From Aphelocoma coerulescens (lineage: Eukaryota > Chordata > Aves > Passeriformes > Corvidae): 64,000 bases of DNA. The notes under the pieces are model-generated. The model had not been told where the DNA came from. It did not search any database and saw nothing but the letters and a program-made list of their open reading frames with translations. Positions 1 to 15,100 of the stretch are shown piece after piece. The translations under genes were made by a program, and so were the position numbers. The number at the start of each line of letters is the position of its first letter. Position 1 is the stretch's first letter. The stretch covers positions 14,173,578-14,237,577 of the forward strand of contig NC_091014.1 of NCBI RefSeq assembly GCF_041296385.1. The letters run 5' to 3'.

Positions 1-2895
1 CATCTTTCTATGTTGCTATTAATAGCTGGAGAAAAGGCAACAGAAATCTTATCTCAAAGGTAGCTACACCTAATAACTATGGTTTGTTATGTTAGCTCAG
101 ATGGAGCCTTTTACTATTTTAGAGTGAGATTGTTGGGCTAATTTCAGTTAGGTACTCCCATAGGAATGCCCCTATACCTCCTGATTGATGGAAATCTATT
201 TCCTATGCAAAAAAGGTTATAAGAATTGCAAATTTCTCAGTCTATGGCTCTGGAATTTCAATGGTTTCTGGAAGATTTCAGAGTTTCTCACTCTCTGGCA
301 CTCCTGCAAAACTCATAAACGCTACAAGAGCAGAGACCTTCTGGTCTGGGTAGCATATAATGCTCATAAATTTTATAGCAGCAGGGAGAAGTGCTGAAGG
401 CAAAAGTGTCTCTACTACTCCAGCTTTACAAATGCCACAGGTGTCATTAGCCTGTTGGGTATTCTTGATCCTAGCCAAAATCAGATCAAAGAGGGATACC
501 TTCTCATACTTAAATATGAATACATTTTACTCCCTTCTTGTTTTCTCAACCCTGAATTGTAAAATGCCAGCTGCACTGGAAAAAAAAGGTTCTGTCTTTC
601 TGATTTCCTACACAAAGAAAAGAGATTCCTTGTAAAATCAAAGTAACCCATGAAGAAAACAGCCACTTGTGTAATGTTTGTGTAGAATATGTGAATATGC
701 ACTTGTGTTTTCATCAAGCCGCTAAACAAAGAGGTACATTTCTATTTTTAGAAGAAAAGAGACAAAATTAAATAAATTAGATAAGAGGTTCTGCTGGAAT
801 GTCCTGGGTTTTTCAGGTCCATTGCTGCCATTGTCCCAGCTGCAGATGGGACCCATTGGGACACACCTGAGCTTGATCCAACCTAGAAGGGATATCTAGG
901 ACAGGGAAGCTGCCAGAGCACAAAGCCTAGTGCAGGCTTGAGTATTTTTATAGGAGCCACAGCAGGGAAATGCCTGAGGTAGAGACTAGCTTCTTAATTT
1001 TATATACATCACTTCCTTTAGCAATTATCAACTAAGACAGATTCACATTTGACAGAATCCATTCAAAAGGAGGATACACATTTTGTGGAGTTGAAAGCAT
1101 TTCATTAGTACTGTTTAAAAAGCAGGATACTACGTGCTGTAATTTATCAATTTAAAAGGAAGTTGTGCTCTCCACAGAGATCCAAGAAAATTTGTTGGCT
1201 TTAAAAGGGGCCTGTTAAGAGGAGGAAGAAAACATGTTTTAGGTAAACCAATTGCTACAGTAATTATAATTTTTGGTGAGATGGATCACAAGAAATATAA
1301 AAAATGTTCCTGGAGCTTGACTGGCTTCCATTACATATGACACCATCACTTTTGTCTTTAGACCTTGCCTTACATTCTGCTGACTTGTTATTTCTCTGGA
1401 CCATGGTACTTCTTTACTAATCACATTTATGTTCACTTACTCACATCGCTACATTTCTCTGCTCTGTTGTATCTGTCTGGTTTTGAGTTTTTAAGTAAAA
1501 TCTCAGGTCTCTGCTATTGGGGTGTAGCTGATGGAACCCCCAAAAGACACTGGTATTCTGGAAATTTCAGTTGGAGGTTCATAAACCATTTTTAGCCCCA
1601 CAATAATTTCACGCCTACCTGTGCTGTTGTACTGAATGAAAGTGAATCACTCCATGCATTAACAGTCCTCGAACACAGAACTTCTTCAGTCTTGGGTCTG
1701 CCTATATCCAGATATTGTGTCTGCTGTAGGAGGAGATTTTCCCATCAGTTTTGCCCCCCTGCTGGGCATGCAGCACAAGGAACCATGCAAAGCCAAAAGG
1801 AGGGCTCTTTCTTCACCCCATATATGATGTGCTCTTCTGGAGAATTTTGTGGTTCCCCTTTACTCAACCCATCCTTCCTGGAAACTGCTCCTCTCCTGCA
1901 TCCACAGCACAACAGATACCAACTGAAGCTGTGGCTTGGATCTGTGCATGGAAAATGGTGTGATTCTGTCATCTGCCACATCTGGAAGCATCACCACTGC
2001 CACCAGAGAGAGTGGCCAGAAACCTCAGACCACCTGTATTTCACACCGTGACCTGGTACCTTTAGGGATGAGAGATACAACTCCAGCTGACTGGTGGGTT
2101 CCAGTGCAGGAGAAGGTAGCTGGGGGGCAATGGTTTCTTGAACCACACCTTCTTGAGCTTTTCAGGCATAGCTAATGTAAGTGAGGAAAGACAAAGCTGC
2201 TTTGAAGGCTGAAAGATGGTAGTTACTTAAATTATTTCTGAACAAAATACTTTGAAAACTGGAACACAGGGAAGAGGCAAAATTAATGAATAAAATCAGA
2301 GCTGATTTCCAGCTGAGCTTCGCAAAGCATGTGGGGAATGATCCCCAGCACACAGGGAACCAGAACAGGGGAATGCACTGAGGAGCAGAGCCCAAAACTC
2401 TCGGTGGGTCCTTCGACACATGTGCTCAGAATAAACAAGGGGGATGTCCCTCTGAATGAGGATCAAATAATAAAATATGTCCTTTAAGATACAAGCATGA
2501 AGTGCTGTGAAATTATTCCTTAAAGACCTGGAGCTGCCCTGGAAGCCCCTGGGCTCATTCTTTGCAATCAGAGGGTTTCAGGACAATTCCTCCAGATGCC
2601 TGCCTTGCTCTCTCTCCCCTCTCTCTGAGGGGAGCAAAGGGTAACAAACCAGCTAAGGTCTGCTCAGGCTTAGTGCCTGCCTCCAGCTTCTAGCAGCCAG
2701 GTAAGGGTTATCCCACCAGTTATAAAGGTGTGCAAGAGCAGACTCGCGCAGGAAAGCATCCAGGTGCTAAGAGGGTCAGTGCTTTACCCTGGATAAAATT
2801 TATCTGCTCTGCAAGTAGATAAACATCACTTCAGCTTTGTGCAGGAATGGACTTAGTCAGCATCATCCACACAGTGGCAATGGATCAAATCAAAC
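1..2895. other. Intronic sequence, no gene seen
   Basis: This is inferred to be part of the long LHFPL3 intron that ends at 48398. It is AT-leaning, with short open frames on both strands that overlap one another and show no domain. A somewhat GC-richer stretch at about 2520-2780 matches no repeat family I recognise. No splice-bounded exon, RNA gene or promoter could be supported. Confidence 0.6.
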
Positions 2896-3130
2896 AGAAT
2901 CATAGAGTGGTTTGGAAGGAATCTTAAAGATCATCCAGTTTCAACTCCCCACCATGTCCCCACCATGGGCAGGGACACCTTCCACTAGACCACATTACTC
3001 ATGTTGCATCCTATCTGGCCTCGAACACTTCTGGGAATGGGGCATCCACAACTTCTCTGGGCAGCCTGTTCTAGTGCAACATCACTCTCCTAGTGAAGAA
3101 CTAGTTTCTGATAAATATCAAATAATAATT
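2896..3130 (-). mobile_element. CR1 LINE 3'-end fragment
   Basis: Read on the + strand, it starts with the AGAATCATAGA motif followed by a TGGTTTGGAAGGAA-type block. This is the reverse complement of the 3' terminus of avian CR1 elements. The CR1 3' region continues through phrases equivalent to 'ccaccatgggcagggacacc' and 'gggcagcctgttc', and fades near an AT-rich run at about 3130. It is a typical 5'-truncated CR1 with no coding capacity. The subfamily was not determined. Confidence 0.88.
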
Positions 3131-6100
3131 AAATAGCAACTAAATAATAAATAAATAAATAACAATTCATCACATCCTCCATATGCTTTCACAGACAACA
3201 CTATCAGGTCCAGCTTTGACTAGAAATGCCACTGCTGAGGAACATCCGTCAGGAAGAGAGAAAGAAACACAAGAGTTTCTGGCAGATACTTCATGGGTGG
3301 TATCACATGCTCAGTTATATCAGTGATACATTAAAACTGTCTTTTTGTATACAGCAAACTTACAGAAAATGAGTATGCAAGCCCATCAGAAAAGCAGTCT
3401 CTCCTTCTGGCTCCCATGCGACTCTCTGGTGTGAGCATCTGAAAATCCTGCTTGTTTACTGCTGTCCTAGCTGGTGGAGGAGAGGTGAAGCAGGAGGTCT
3501 TTGAGAAACTGAACAGCTTGCAACCCCTGCCCTCGCAGGGGCCATTCCTTTCTCCTAGGAGATGACTCCATAGATTTGTTTGAGGAAAGAAATCCATATC
3601 TGATGTTGCACAAAAATTGCGAGCAAGGTTTCTGGTTACAGGAAGATCAGGAAGCATATCAATGTGATCCCGTATCGTCTCCTTCAGATCAAAGAAATGT
3701 GACCTGTTCCTCATTCCCCTGGACTCAAGATCAAAGGGATCAAGCCTTCATCTGAAATCTCTAAAAGGTTCCCTAATGGGCTTCACCACCAGACAGAATT
3801 CAATAAAAAAGGGTTCTTCATTAAACTGAAATGTAGATGTGAACCCTTCCAGGATTCTTTGAGTCAAAGAGGAAACAAAAGGGATGTTTTGCACTTCAAC
3901 ATATGACACTATTTCATGCACTGGCAAAAATAATCTAATTTCTCAATGTGGGGCCAGGGTGAGCTCTGGGCTGGATTTGAACTGTGCTGCTGGGGACTGG
4001 AGGCTTTTCCTTTCCTAGACATGGTGTTGGAGCATAGCCATGTCACCAAGGTCAGCATGGCTGCTCCAGTGCAAGGAGCTACCAAGAGAGGAAAATCAGC
4101 TGCTGGCATGTGATATCTGTGGAAAAGGGCTGAAAATACTGACATGAATCCTTGCAGTTTCTGCCTGGGTTCAAGTGGCAGAGCTGGTGGTCTCCAGCTG
4201 AGTAAGTACCAGGTCACACCTCTCCCTGGCACAGGGGGGACTCCAGCCGCAGCGCTGACTTTCCTTTGCCTGCATAAAGCAGATTCCTTGTGCTGCAAGT
4301 GCTTTTGATCTGTCTCCAGCCATGGCCAGAGATCTCTGGAGTTCTTCTCAAACCTGCCTTGTTATGAGGTTGCAAACATAGCCTGTCTCAGTTTTTCTCC
4401 CCAAAGTCCTTCCATCTTTTTCAAGCTTCTTTGAACTTTGCTTTTCACAGATGGGTTTCTGGGTCAAATAATCCTGGTACTGAGGGCACATTTTATACCA
4501 GTAAGATAACTTACATCAGTTTCATAAATGAAACAATTTTTAGGGCAAAGAACTTTTTATTGTATAACTATTTCTGACCTCATTTTTTCAATTGTGGGAA
4601 TACTTTTTTTTTTCACTACCATTTGGTTCCTAGCAATAACCATTTGAGCCCAAGTGAGGTAAATAGTCTTTCTGTGCCTTTTTTTTTAATGGGAAGCAGC
4701 TGTGCTTTGGATATTTGTTAGCAAATATCACCTACACATGAAAAAAGAAAACACAGACTATGCTTCAGAATTCGCGTTTCGGTTATCACAAGATAAGCAC
4801 ACAATTTGATCATCATGATATTTATCAGTTTTCCATAAACATAGATTTTAAATGCATTTGTTGGCTCTGTGTGGTTTTTTGTGAAAGGGAGGGATTTTTT
4901 TCATTTCTGCACCCACCCTGGAGAGCAGTGAGCACAGCACTTCCAGGCATATCCCAGAGATGTACCCGGCACCTGTGGCATCTCAGAAACCTGAAAACTT
5001 GCAGATTGGTTAAAGGCCAAAAGGGTCTTTTTGTGACCGTGGGGCACTGAGAGGTTGCTGTCACTGAAGTCCTAAGGATAAAACCAGTGAGATACACCCA
5101 GAGATTTAATTCATTTCTTCAGACCCTTGTAACTGTTTAGCAGATGCAGGCCCCATCAATATACTTGCAGCGTTACTAGTGTGCTTGCAATGTGCCATTA
5201 AAGAGATGGGAACCTTCTCCACTCCCAGGCAGCATTTCCAGACTGCTCCAATGATTGTGTGAAAGTGGGAATTTACATAATTTCCCCATCTGACAGGGAA
5301 ATGGTACCTGGAGAATCATTTTGAAGGCATAGTTTTAATATGAAAATCTAAAAAGATTTACTTTAAAAAGGGGGTAACATTCATCTGGATGCAGGCTCCC
5401 CAGAAATTTAGGCTTGGTTTCTGAATCACATATATTCTTCAAAATACATGTTCACTCCAAATGAAGCCATATCTCCAGCTTAATATATTTTTTGTGTTGA
5501 GCTCAACCATCCATCTCAAAAGTTGAATACTCTAATTCAGAGCATTCAAGATTTACTAATGTAGCTCTCAAATTGTAATGCAGATAACAGTGCCTCTCTG
5601 TGAAAGCATTCAATTTAGAGATAAAATAGAAAAGGACTCTATTCTGCATTTCAGTATTGATATAATTTAAATGCCACAACAGTGCAATTCATTCTTGCAT
5701 GCCTTTGGCTAACTGCCATCACAAGAATGGTGTGTGGAGAGAGGGAGAAAGAGAGAAGTTATTATAGAAGAAATATACTGGGAAAAAAGTGATTTTTATG
5801 GTAGAAACTGTACCTGTGCTATTATTTTTGTTGCACAGCTCCGGTTACACTCTGGTCATAAATTGACCATGGGTAGGCTTGACCTATAAAATACATTATT
5901 TTTCAAGGTCTGCCAACTATTTTTCTATTATCAGTTCTGGTAATTATTGTATTTGCAAACAAAGAAACATTAGAACTGAGAACTGAAAAACAAGAGTCTC
6001 AGAGATTTCTTGGGTTCAAACATTCAAGCAGAGTTACCTTCAATAAATGGTTTTAATGCACTGAGGAGGCTTTTACCTATATGTGCTGCAGTACCAGGAT

Positions 6101-9100
6101 TATCAATGGACCAGATATCTGAATGAGAGAAGCTCAGTATTCTGCACTCAGATTTTCCTGGCTGTATTGTTTCAGAATTATTTTCTCACATTAGAATTAG
6201 TGGGAATAAATTATTTTTAACTAACTCTAAATATTGTTACTCCATAAAAAGAGATGTGTACTTGAACTTTAGCAAACCTGGGAAAAGTCTCATAAATATT
6301 AAAGAGTGGTACATTTTGTGCAAAATCTCTTTAAGCAAGCCTGCCTATTTCCATAGGGCAACAGTGTCTCAAGCCCATTTAAATAAAAATTGGTGATCAT
6401 GTTTCTTTTAAGATAAATAATGCATTAAAAGTTTCAGTTAGATCTCATTCCCGATATAACTCGCCCATTCTCAAGCCAGTATTGTGGTTCAAAACAAATG
6501 TTCAGGTCATCCACAAGGTATTTCTGTCAAAACAACAAAAGAGCTGTCAGTCTTCACCATCTCTTTTCTTACAGTAATTCTTCTTTTTACTTGGATTCCC
6601 ATTTAACAAGTCTTTCTATTGTTCAGAGACAAACTGGTTTCTGAAGTCTGCAAATGCTCTCTTTCACTTAGAGGAAGCCTCAATCAATGTGATCATTGGA
6701 AGTTGCCATGTTTTTAAAACACTGAATTAAATTGTAAAATATTTTGGCTGTGTTACAGTGAGGATTGCAGCAGTGAGGAGTACTGTTTGGTTTTGATTAG
6801 GAAAATAAACTGTAAAGGGACAAAAGAGCAGAGTGGAGGGAGGGAGGTATACTAGTTCTGACTGTGTCCTCAATAGAGTGACTGCTGTCTGTGTCCAATG
6901 GTGGATTACTACCAACAGTGTTGATCTCTACCTGGGATCACACGAAGCATCATATGAAAAAAGGCTGGTCCTTATTTCCTCATAACCTGCTCTGTCAGGT
7001 ACCCCTGTGCATGTGTGCCTACGGTGAGGTGGAGCACAGCAGAGAATCAGTGTGAAGGTGTGGCAGAGCAGTGCTTGGTGGTCTTCAGTGCTTGCAGCCA
7101 CATTCAGTGTGGCTGTATGAAGGAAGCCACATTAGCACTCCTTCCCTTCTGCAGAGCACGGCACTGTTGTGGCTGGGGTGCACCTACACCAAAGCTGGTG
7201 AAGCCCAGGGAGTGCTGCACTGTGCAACAGGAGCTCAGGTCTCTGCTCGTTCAGTCGTCTTTCTGTCATACCCCACTTTGTGGTGTATATTCCAGGAAAC
7301 ACAAGAAACAGTAAAAATCTTACAGTGGTCAAGCTAATGGCTAGCTTAGAAAAATAGATAGAAGTTTATTTTTCTGTTTAATTTTACCTAAGTCAGCGTG
7401 TGTTGCTAGCTCTGTAGGTGTTTGATCCTCTTGTTTACTCTGTAAGGCTCTTTCTTACTTGATACCTTGAAATAAAGATATCCATGGGCTATTTAGCCTT
7501 TTTATTTTCTCATTAAAAAGATAGCATTCCCTCAAATGTAGATAAGTGCTTCCTTCTAAATACTTCAAATGTTACTTTCCTTTTGATTTATGGCAGGGTA
7601 GAGAAAAATTTTCTTCAGTATATCAGCTTTTGTTCACTTATTCTCTAAAGAGTCACAAGCTTTTCAGTTTGTCTCTGATGCAAGAATTATTTTTTGCCTT
7701 TATTGTACTATGTCCATTAATATTTGCACCATCCCATTCTGAACTCTTTCTAGTTAAACTCTATTTTTTTGAGATATGAAGCTCAGAACAGATGTACTGT
7801 TGAAAGCAAGGTTGAGCATTTTGTTTATTTTGGGACCTTATGAGTTAAGAATTTTCTGTCTTGTTCCTTTTGCATCCCAATGTTTTGACTGTTTCTTCAA
7901 GGAGAAGTCCATACTGAGCATGGACACAGGGCTTTTGTGATTGCATTGCATTTCCATACTAGCAATGCAGAAGAGTCATTCAGACCATTTCCCTCACATT
8001 TGTCTGTTACCCGGCTGTCACATTGTTTCAGCAGGATTCTCTTGAGGAGATCCTCCTGGTTTTTTCTAGGTTTGAGTAACGTAAATAATATTTTTTTTTT
8101 TTATTTGTCTATATTTTTCTCAGGTCATATATAAATATAATTAGCACCGCTAGTTTTGGTCAGGGACTTCATGCTCAAGTGTAACTTTCTGTCTATAGAG
8201 AAGCGACCCTTCATTGATCCATCTGTTCCTACAGTGTTTACAGGCCACATCACTGTTTATCTTTCATGCCATGATTTACTTATGTTCTCAAATAGACCTC
8301 TGCCAGTGGCTTTTTGAACCTGCTGCTGAACCATGTCAGCTGCTTCTGTTTCCATTTGCTATCTCATGGGGTGGTGAAAAACGAAACAATCCCTCCGAGT
8401 CCCTTTCTTTGAGTAGCAGTTTAAGGAGTGCAAGAATCATAGTTATGACTGGTCCATTTGCCTTTTGTTTCTCTTATTCTAGAAAAGGACAGCTGAAAAA
8501 TCTTCCCTGCTACAACATTCGACTTATGCCTTTCTTGTTGACTGATTCTCTCTATTACACCCTTGTCTTTCTCTATCTTAAATTAAGTCAACATTAGATA
8601 TCATTGAAACCAGACATCCTTTGAAACTTCATGCTGATTGGCAGAGGCAGATAGTGGCTAAGCAGCAGAATCAACTTAAGAAAAGGAAGATACAGCTACT
8701 TTATAAATGTGGTTTTTTTTTTTCTTCATTCTTCCTTGTGCTCCTAAAAGGAAACTAGCAGCGCTCTTTGATCTTAGAAGACTGCAACACATTGATGAGT
8801 GGAACAAAACTCTTTCCTTGCTTATTATGAGACAAAATGTTTCATTCTTTTCCATAATTTTTAGTGCTAGATTGCTCTGAAAATTGCAGAACAAAGCAGC
8901 TGATATTAAAAAGAAAGAATTCATCTCAGCTTTTTACATGATTCAAAAAGGGACTGGAGGAATGCACTGCATGAAAAATCCATCCTGGACAATAAACACT
9001 GCCTTTGGCTCGAGAAGTCCCTGACCTGTAACACACTGCAGAGTGAGGAAATATCCCTATGTACTTCCCCTGTGCGATCATTCCTTTCTTTCTGTGCTGT

Positions 9101-12100
9101 CTGCTCCTGGCAGCTGTTGAAGGAAAAGTACTGGGCAGGATGGAGACCTCTGTGAGGTCCAGCCCTCTGGGGACACACAGGAAGGCCAGCTGTTGAGTAG
9201 TGTTGCCTGTCTGGGCATGTGGAAAACCAAGTTTGTCCCGGAGAAACAAGGGTGAGCCTGTACACCTTGTTGTAAGGTAGCTGGGACCTCTCTCCTCGCT
9301 TACACAGAGCACAGGAATTTGGAGTTGCTGAACAATTATCTGATCATTTTCTCCTGAGCAAAAGCTTCCCTAAGAAGGCAGGTGCTTCAATACAGAGGAT
9401 ATTGTTGCTTTGTGAAATTGTTTAATGAAGGTTATAGAAAAACGGTACTCAGCATCTTTGAAATATGACGTCTTTGATCAGCTGTGTTGCAAAGATGGGC
9501 TGAGGTAAAAGACAGGGAGAGAATGCATGGTTCCTTTTAATTAAAATGATTGATTACTACAGTGTGGGATAGTCCAAAACTGATTAATGTTCTTAATGAA
9601 TTACTTCAATCTATTTGTGGATTTCTGTATAAGTCTCTTGTGGATACACATTATCAATACCTTCTTTTGCTAAAGCAAATTCTTTTTCCTCTCTTTTTTT
9701 AGGATGCAGATAGCCATACTCAGAATTACAGACATAAAAAATCTGAGGTTGCTTATTCATAGGCAGGAGATTTAAGTAACTGTTATCTAAAACATGCGAC
9801 CTTCTAATAACCTTTCCCAGAAAGGCAAGATGCAGGATGAGACAGAAGTAATTAGAGAAGTCATGAATGTTAAATTACAGCTTCTGAGTAACAGTTTAAC
9901 CACTGATTAGTTCATGCTGGTCAGTGATTTGCCCTTTAGGAGGACAAGGTGTAAACTCCAGTGGATGACTGACCTTATTATCCCCCTGCATGATGGACTG
10001 GGGCCCCTTACCACAGCCTGGTCCTGTCAGAGCATCCCCTTCCTCCCATGGTTCTGCCCACGAAGTGATGGTCTTGCATTCCACCCAGGACTCAGCAGCC
10101 CTTCTCTGTAGTGGGAGGATGAGGGATTGGGGGCTTCTGTGGAGGTTGCTGCTCTCAACTGAATCAAAAAGAGATTACATGTCCACATCTAGAGTTTGGC
10201 AGAAGTGATGGCAAATTGGTCACCTGATTGATATTGTTTCTGCTTGGTTGGGAAAGCATGAAAATGGCACATCTTCAGTCTCTGGTCCCATCACACATCC
10301 CATGCATGATGGCAGTGCTGTGCTGTCACACAGAAGGTCCCTATCCCTCTGGGATTTCTGACTCTTCAGTGGAAGTTGCTGAAAGAAAATATCTCTTAAA
10401 TGTCAAATTTAGTAACTCTGGAACAAGATTTTAGAATTATGTAGGTGTTTAACACCTGGTTAGACAGCACTCAACTACTTGACAATAATCAAATTCACCT
10501 TCATTAGATGGACTTGAAGCCAGTGCCACTTTCCCATGCTGCAGTCATCATCAGTTATTATTGGTCCCTTTAAAAGATCCCAGGAGATTCTTACTGAAGG
10601 GGCTGCCTTGGGTCGGTCATTCCAGGGAGGACAGAGGATCCTATAATTTTTCATTTGTCAATCATCCTTCCTTCCTAAAGCCAAGGCATCTCCTCCTGTG
10701 CAGAGCAAAATCTCATCTGCTCTGTGCTGACAGGAGCCTCTCACAATACAAACGTGTGATGTCTGTGTAACTTTGGGCCACTGTGAAACTGTGCCTATGG
10801 AAAGAACTACTCATTCTGCAAGCAGGTATTCGATGTCTTCTTGGCTGGAGGGAAAGGAACTGGATCAGCTCCATCCATCCAGAAGGCCTCAGCAGTAGAT
10901 ATTTCTCTTCTGCTTTGAGTTCAGCCCATGAAGATATTACCCCTACAAGGGTAGTGCCCAGGGCATGACAAGTGCTCATGTCCAGGGCTGCACTGCAGTC
11001 GCCCTTGATTTGAGGCAGTTAAGGAATTTAATACAGTGAAAAAGTAGGCTGCTATTTTTTTTTTCTTAAGTTCTCCGTGCTCATCAAGTTTGAAAGCCTA
11101 GGGCAAGATTAATTAAAATCAATGGAGCAAAGCAAATTAAGCACTTTAAAGTGCTCTTTGGGGGCTATCAAAACTAAAATAATTCAAAATAAATAGTCAA
11201 ATGTCTGGGGCTTGTTATGAGACTATTTTATCATTCTTCCCATTCATCTGCTCTATCTCTCCCCTACTTCTTTATCTGTTTTTCACAGAGCTCAGCAGAT
11301 GCTCTTTCCTCAGCATTTCACACCATGTCTCTGTGCAATCTTAGGACTCTGCTCCAACGGACCTAAAATAAAGATCACACTGCAAACACACAGCTTAATC
11401 CAGCAACTCTTAATCACACTAGTAAGCCTTGTAGATACGTAAATAGCACTGTTCATGTTAATGGGATAGTTTGTGAGAAAAAAAGAGTAGGTTCACAATT
11501 CTAAGTAGCAACCATGGGATAAAAATCTGCATTTTGTCTTGACTAGAAGAAGCACAATTTTATATTGTGTATGATTGTCAGGAAAAATCCTATCACTTGC
11601 AGGTATCTCCTAATGCCTCAAGATGTCTCCCCAGTTGTCCTCCAGATTAATTTGGACCAAACTCAACATCCTCCATACAGGAGGAGTTGTAAGGGTAGAC
11701 ATTCACTCTAAGAAATCTCAGGTCTGTTTGGTTTTGGGTTTTCATTCAGTCTGTGCTTCTGTGCCACCTGAGTGGTCCTACATGACTCTGGTAAGAAAAT
11801 CTGCTAATGTATGCCTGCTTCTGCTTGAGTTCTTAGCGACTCTTTTAAAGTGATTCCAGGTTGTTTGATGATCCCTAGTATAATCCCAGGTGTTATGGGG
11901 GGACTGTGAAGGTGGTCAGTGAAATCTCTGGCAACGTAGTCATTGCATTAGGCTATCTTCAGCCTGATTACACAAGCTCAGCAGTGGCATTCATAATTCC
12001 AATGCCTGTTTAGTAAACCCCATACTGAACTTATCACTTGAAGATACAGGAATGTGGAAGCAAATCCTCTGGATTAGAGTGTGTCTTTGGCTCCCTGTGG

Positions 12101-15100
12101 TAGGAAGTAGGCTCTGAGTCTGCCCAGTCCTGGCTGCTTGGCTGTGCTCTGAGTCACCAAGCTGCTCTCTGTGCTAAAGTAGTGGTATTCCATGAGGAAT
12201 AGGAAACACGCTTATCTGCAGCTCTTATTTGTGTGGCAGCAGAGAACAGATGAACACATATTTCAGGCTACCACATACAGTTGTTACTTCAGATCTAGTT
12301 TTTTAACCTTTTCAATAATTTTCAGAGCTCTCTCCTTAGCTTAGTTTAGCTGGGTGATTGGAGTGACAATGAAGGGCACTTGCTTCCAGAAGGCTCCTTT
12401 GTTTCCTGAGTGTGAGAGATACTGCTGCCCTCAGCAGAGCTACTGGTCCTCTGACTCCTTTGTAATCATGTTGTAGCCTCCGAGTACAATTGTTATCCTG
12501 GAAAAAAATTTGGGGTTTTCTCTGCCAAAGTTAAACATATGATGGTTTGCCCAAGTGAGTGTGGAGACATCACAAAAGCCGTGTGCCAAAATGAGCTGTT
12601 GCATTGACCCAGGACTCCATTATGAGGATACTATAGTTTTGATTCTTACTGAGTTTCTTCTTGTCACATGCAGGTGTCTAGAAGTGTGAGGTGCAATTTT
12701 TTATGTGAACCTTGAACAGAAAATAAACTGAGGGCTGATGTGTGGCCTGGGTGAATGGATATATATATACTAAATTCTCCTAAACACACACCAGTCTAAA
12801 AGTTTCAGCTCAATAATTTACAACCAGCAGTTTCTGGATGAATACACTTCATCACAAAGCTTGATGGAAGGCTAGAAAGGTAATCTAAGTGATTGCAGGG
12901 ATTTAGCATCTCTGATCAGTTTTTGGCTTTTGTTGGTATAGTTAATAGACAAGAGAAATAAAGCGAAAAAGTAACTAATTCAGATTAAAAACCTTTTCTA
13001 TGGCAAATTACACAGCTGTTACTTAACTTTTAGGAAACTTTGATATAAAAATTAACATCTTGGTAAAAATAAGTGGAAACTTTCCAAGTTTTTGTTGTTG
13101 GAAATTGGGAGAATACTAAATCTAAGTCTTCAGAGATCTTTTCCTGTAATTACCTCTACAAATTATTCCAAGGGGTATCACAAGCAAAGAGTACCTTGTT
13201 ATCCTTCTGCATGGGAGAGAAAAAGGCTTTTTGCCTCTCTTCACTGCTTTTAAAACACAGAAAGTTAAAAATAAGCAATTTAGATGTATTTCTGCATTGG
13301 AAACTAACAAATCTTTCTTATGTCTAAAGAGCCTTTTCAAGGTTTGGGTCTTGTATTGGCATGCTATCCTTAAAAAAACCCAGTTCAATAGGGAAGGACT
13401 TACTAAGAATTTGCTTTTTTGAGGAAAGTTTTGATTTACTCCCGTTAATAAAAATGAGTCAAACATTACAGAAAATTTCCTTTTAATCAGTTTGTAGTTT
13501 CAAATAACTGAACCATTTCGGGCTGAGGTGCACTCAGTGTTTGCTTCTCGTGAACATTGAGTGATGAGGTTTTACTGGCATGATACTCACAGCAAGTGAA
13601 TACATACTCAATTCAATTAATATTACTTGCTTTCACATAGCAATTAAAGGCCCCCACTGGGACTGGAGCTCGGGGGAGACAGTTTACATGAGGAAATATT
13701 TAAGACCCGTGTGTTCAATGACCCCCATTCATGGCTTCCTCTTCAAGGCCAGGGTCTCTGCCATTCCTCTCTAATTCCATCTTCCCTCTCTGGTTCTACA
13801 TTTGAAAAAAGGTTGCAAGTAAAAAAAAAAATTAAAAGTCTAAACTCCTTTTGTCCTATGCCCTTGTCCTATGTCCTAAACTCCTTTTGTCCTGTGTCCA
13901 AACCTTGTCACGTATCTATTCCTCTGTTTTATTGTTGACACGCATACTTGGCATCTTTGGGAAATCTTAATTCTGAAAATTTCAACATTCAGGTGTTTGT
14001 AGGAGAAAATCATTTTATCTTCTACTGTCCTCTGAGGTGACATAAATACTACAATCAGGTAGACATACAGCTGCTGTTCTCTCATCTAATGAAGAATATA
14101 ACTCAGAAAGACTTCATTATATATATTATACTCTTTAGAAAGTTTATAGACTGGTAGCTTCCTCAGACCAGCAAACTGACCAACCTGGCTCAAAAAGCAG
14201 TTTTCTGCAAATAAATGTCCTAAAAGGGCAGATGTAATGCAAAGGCTGTGGGAGTCCTCTGTACAGTCCTGTATATACTATGTATTTCAGTGTGAATTAA
14301 AAAGCAGATATTTTGCTCAGTGGAAAGCTAAGGCCCAAAGCCATCTCACCAGGCCTTGCTTTCAGAAAATTAATGTAGTATAAACTGGTCTTCTAGGCTT
14401 CCTCATCAGTAATGGAGGGAGTGAAGGTTTGTACCTCCAAGGAGAGAGTTTGCCGTGCTGGGATGAGTGCCTGAGCTGCACGGGATGAGTCACTTGCTGG
14501 GTGTGCTTCTTTCTTTTCACAGCCACAGACAACAGGCTTAGAGGAGAAGCTCTGCTCCTGTGTCTTCATGTGAGGCAGCACAAATGCCACTGAGCAGAGT
14601 AATCCTTGCTGGAGTTCTCCTTATTGCCAGGAACCACAGCAGTAGCTCTGGTTCCTGCCAGACAGCATCAGTTACTGGCAAAAGGCTACTGCTGAGCCCC
14701 AGCAGTTCACGAGGTCATGGTGCCCTCCACAAGCTGATGACTGGGAAGTGTGAAAAGGGTGATAGGCAGCCTGTGGTGGCAGAAGAGCAGATGTGGACCT
14801 GTGTCAGCCCTTGGAGAGGAAGAAACTGCTGGGAGGGGTCTGTCTCCCCATCCCAACATCCACAGCTCACTGTGGGAGAGTGCACTTTGTTCACCAAGAG
14901 GAGAATGAAATAATATGCAGATAATATGCATTATTTTTCCTAGTCTTGCTTTTCTGGTTGTCAGGTTGCTGCCAGCGTTGTTGCCTGGGTGGATGTCTGC
15001 CACAGGAGAGCATCACTAGTGGTGGACAATGCTCTTGAAACTGCTGTCAGAGCAGAGCTTCATCCTTCCCTGCATTACCAGCTGTAGAAGCAGCTACCAA

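Noticed and set aside
1692..2051. Several overlapping open frames on both strands
   Set aside because: No frame shows a domain or splice context. A locally stop-poor stretch explains them.
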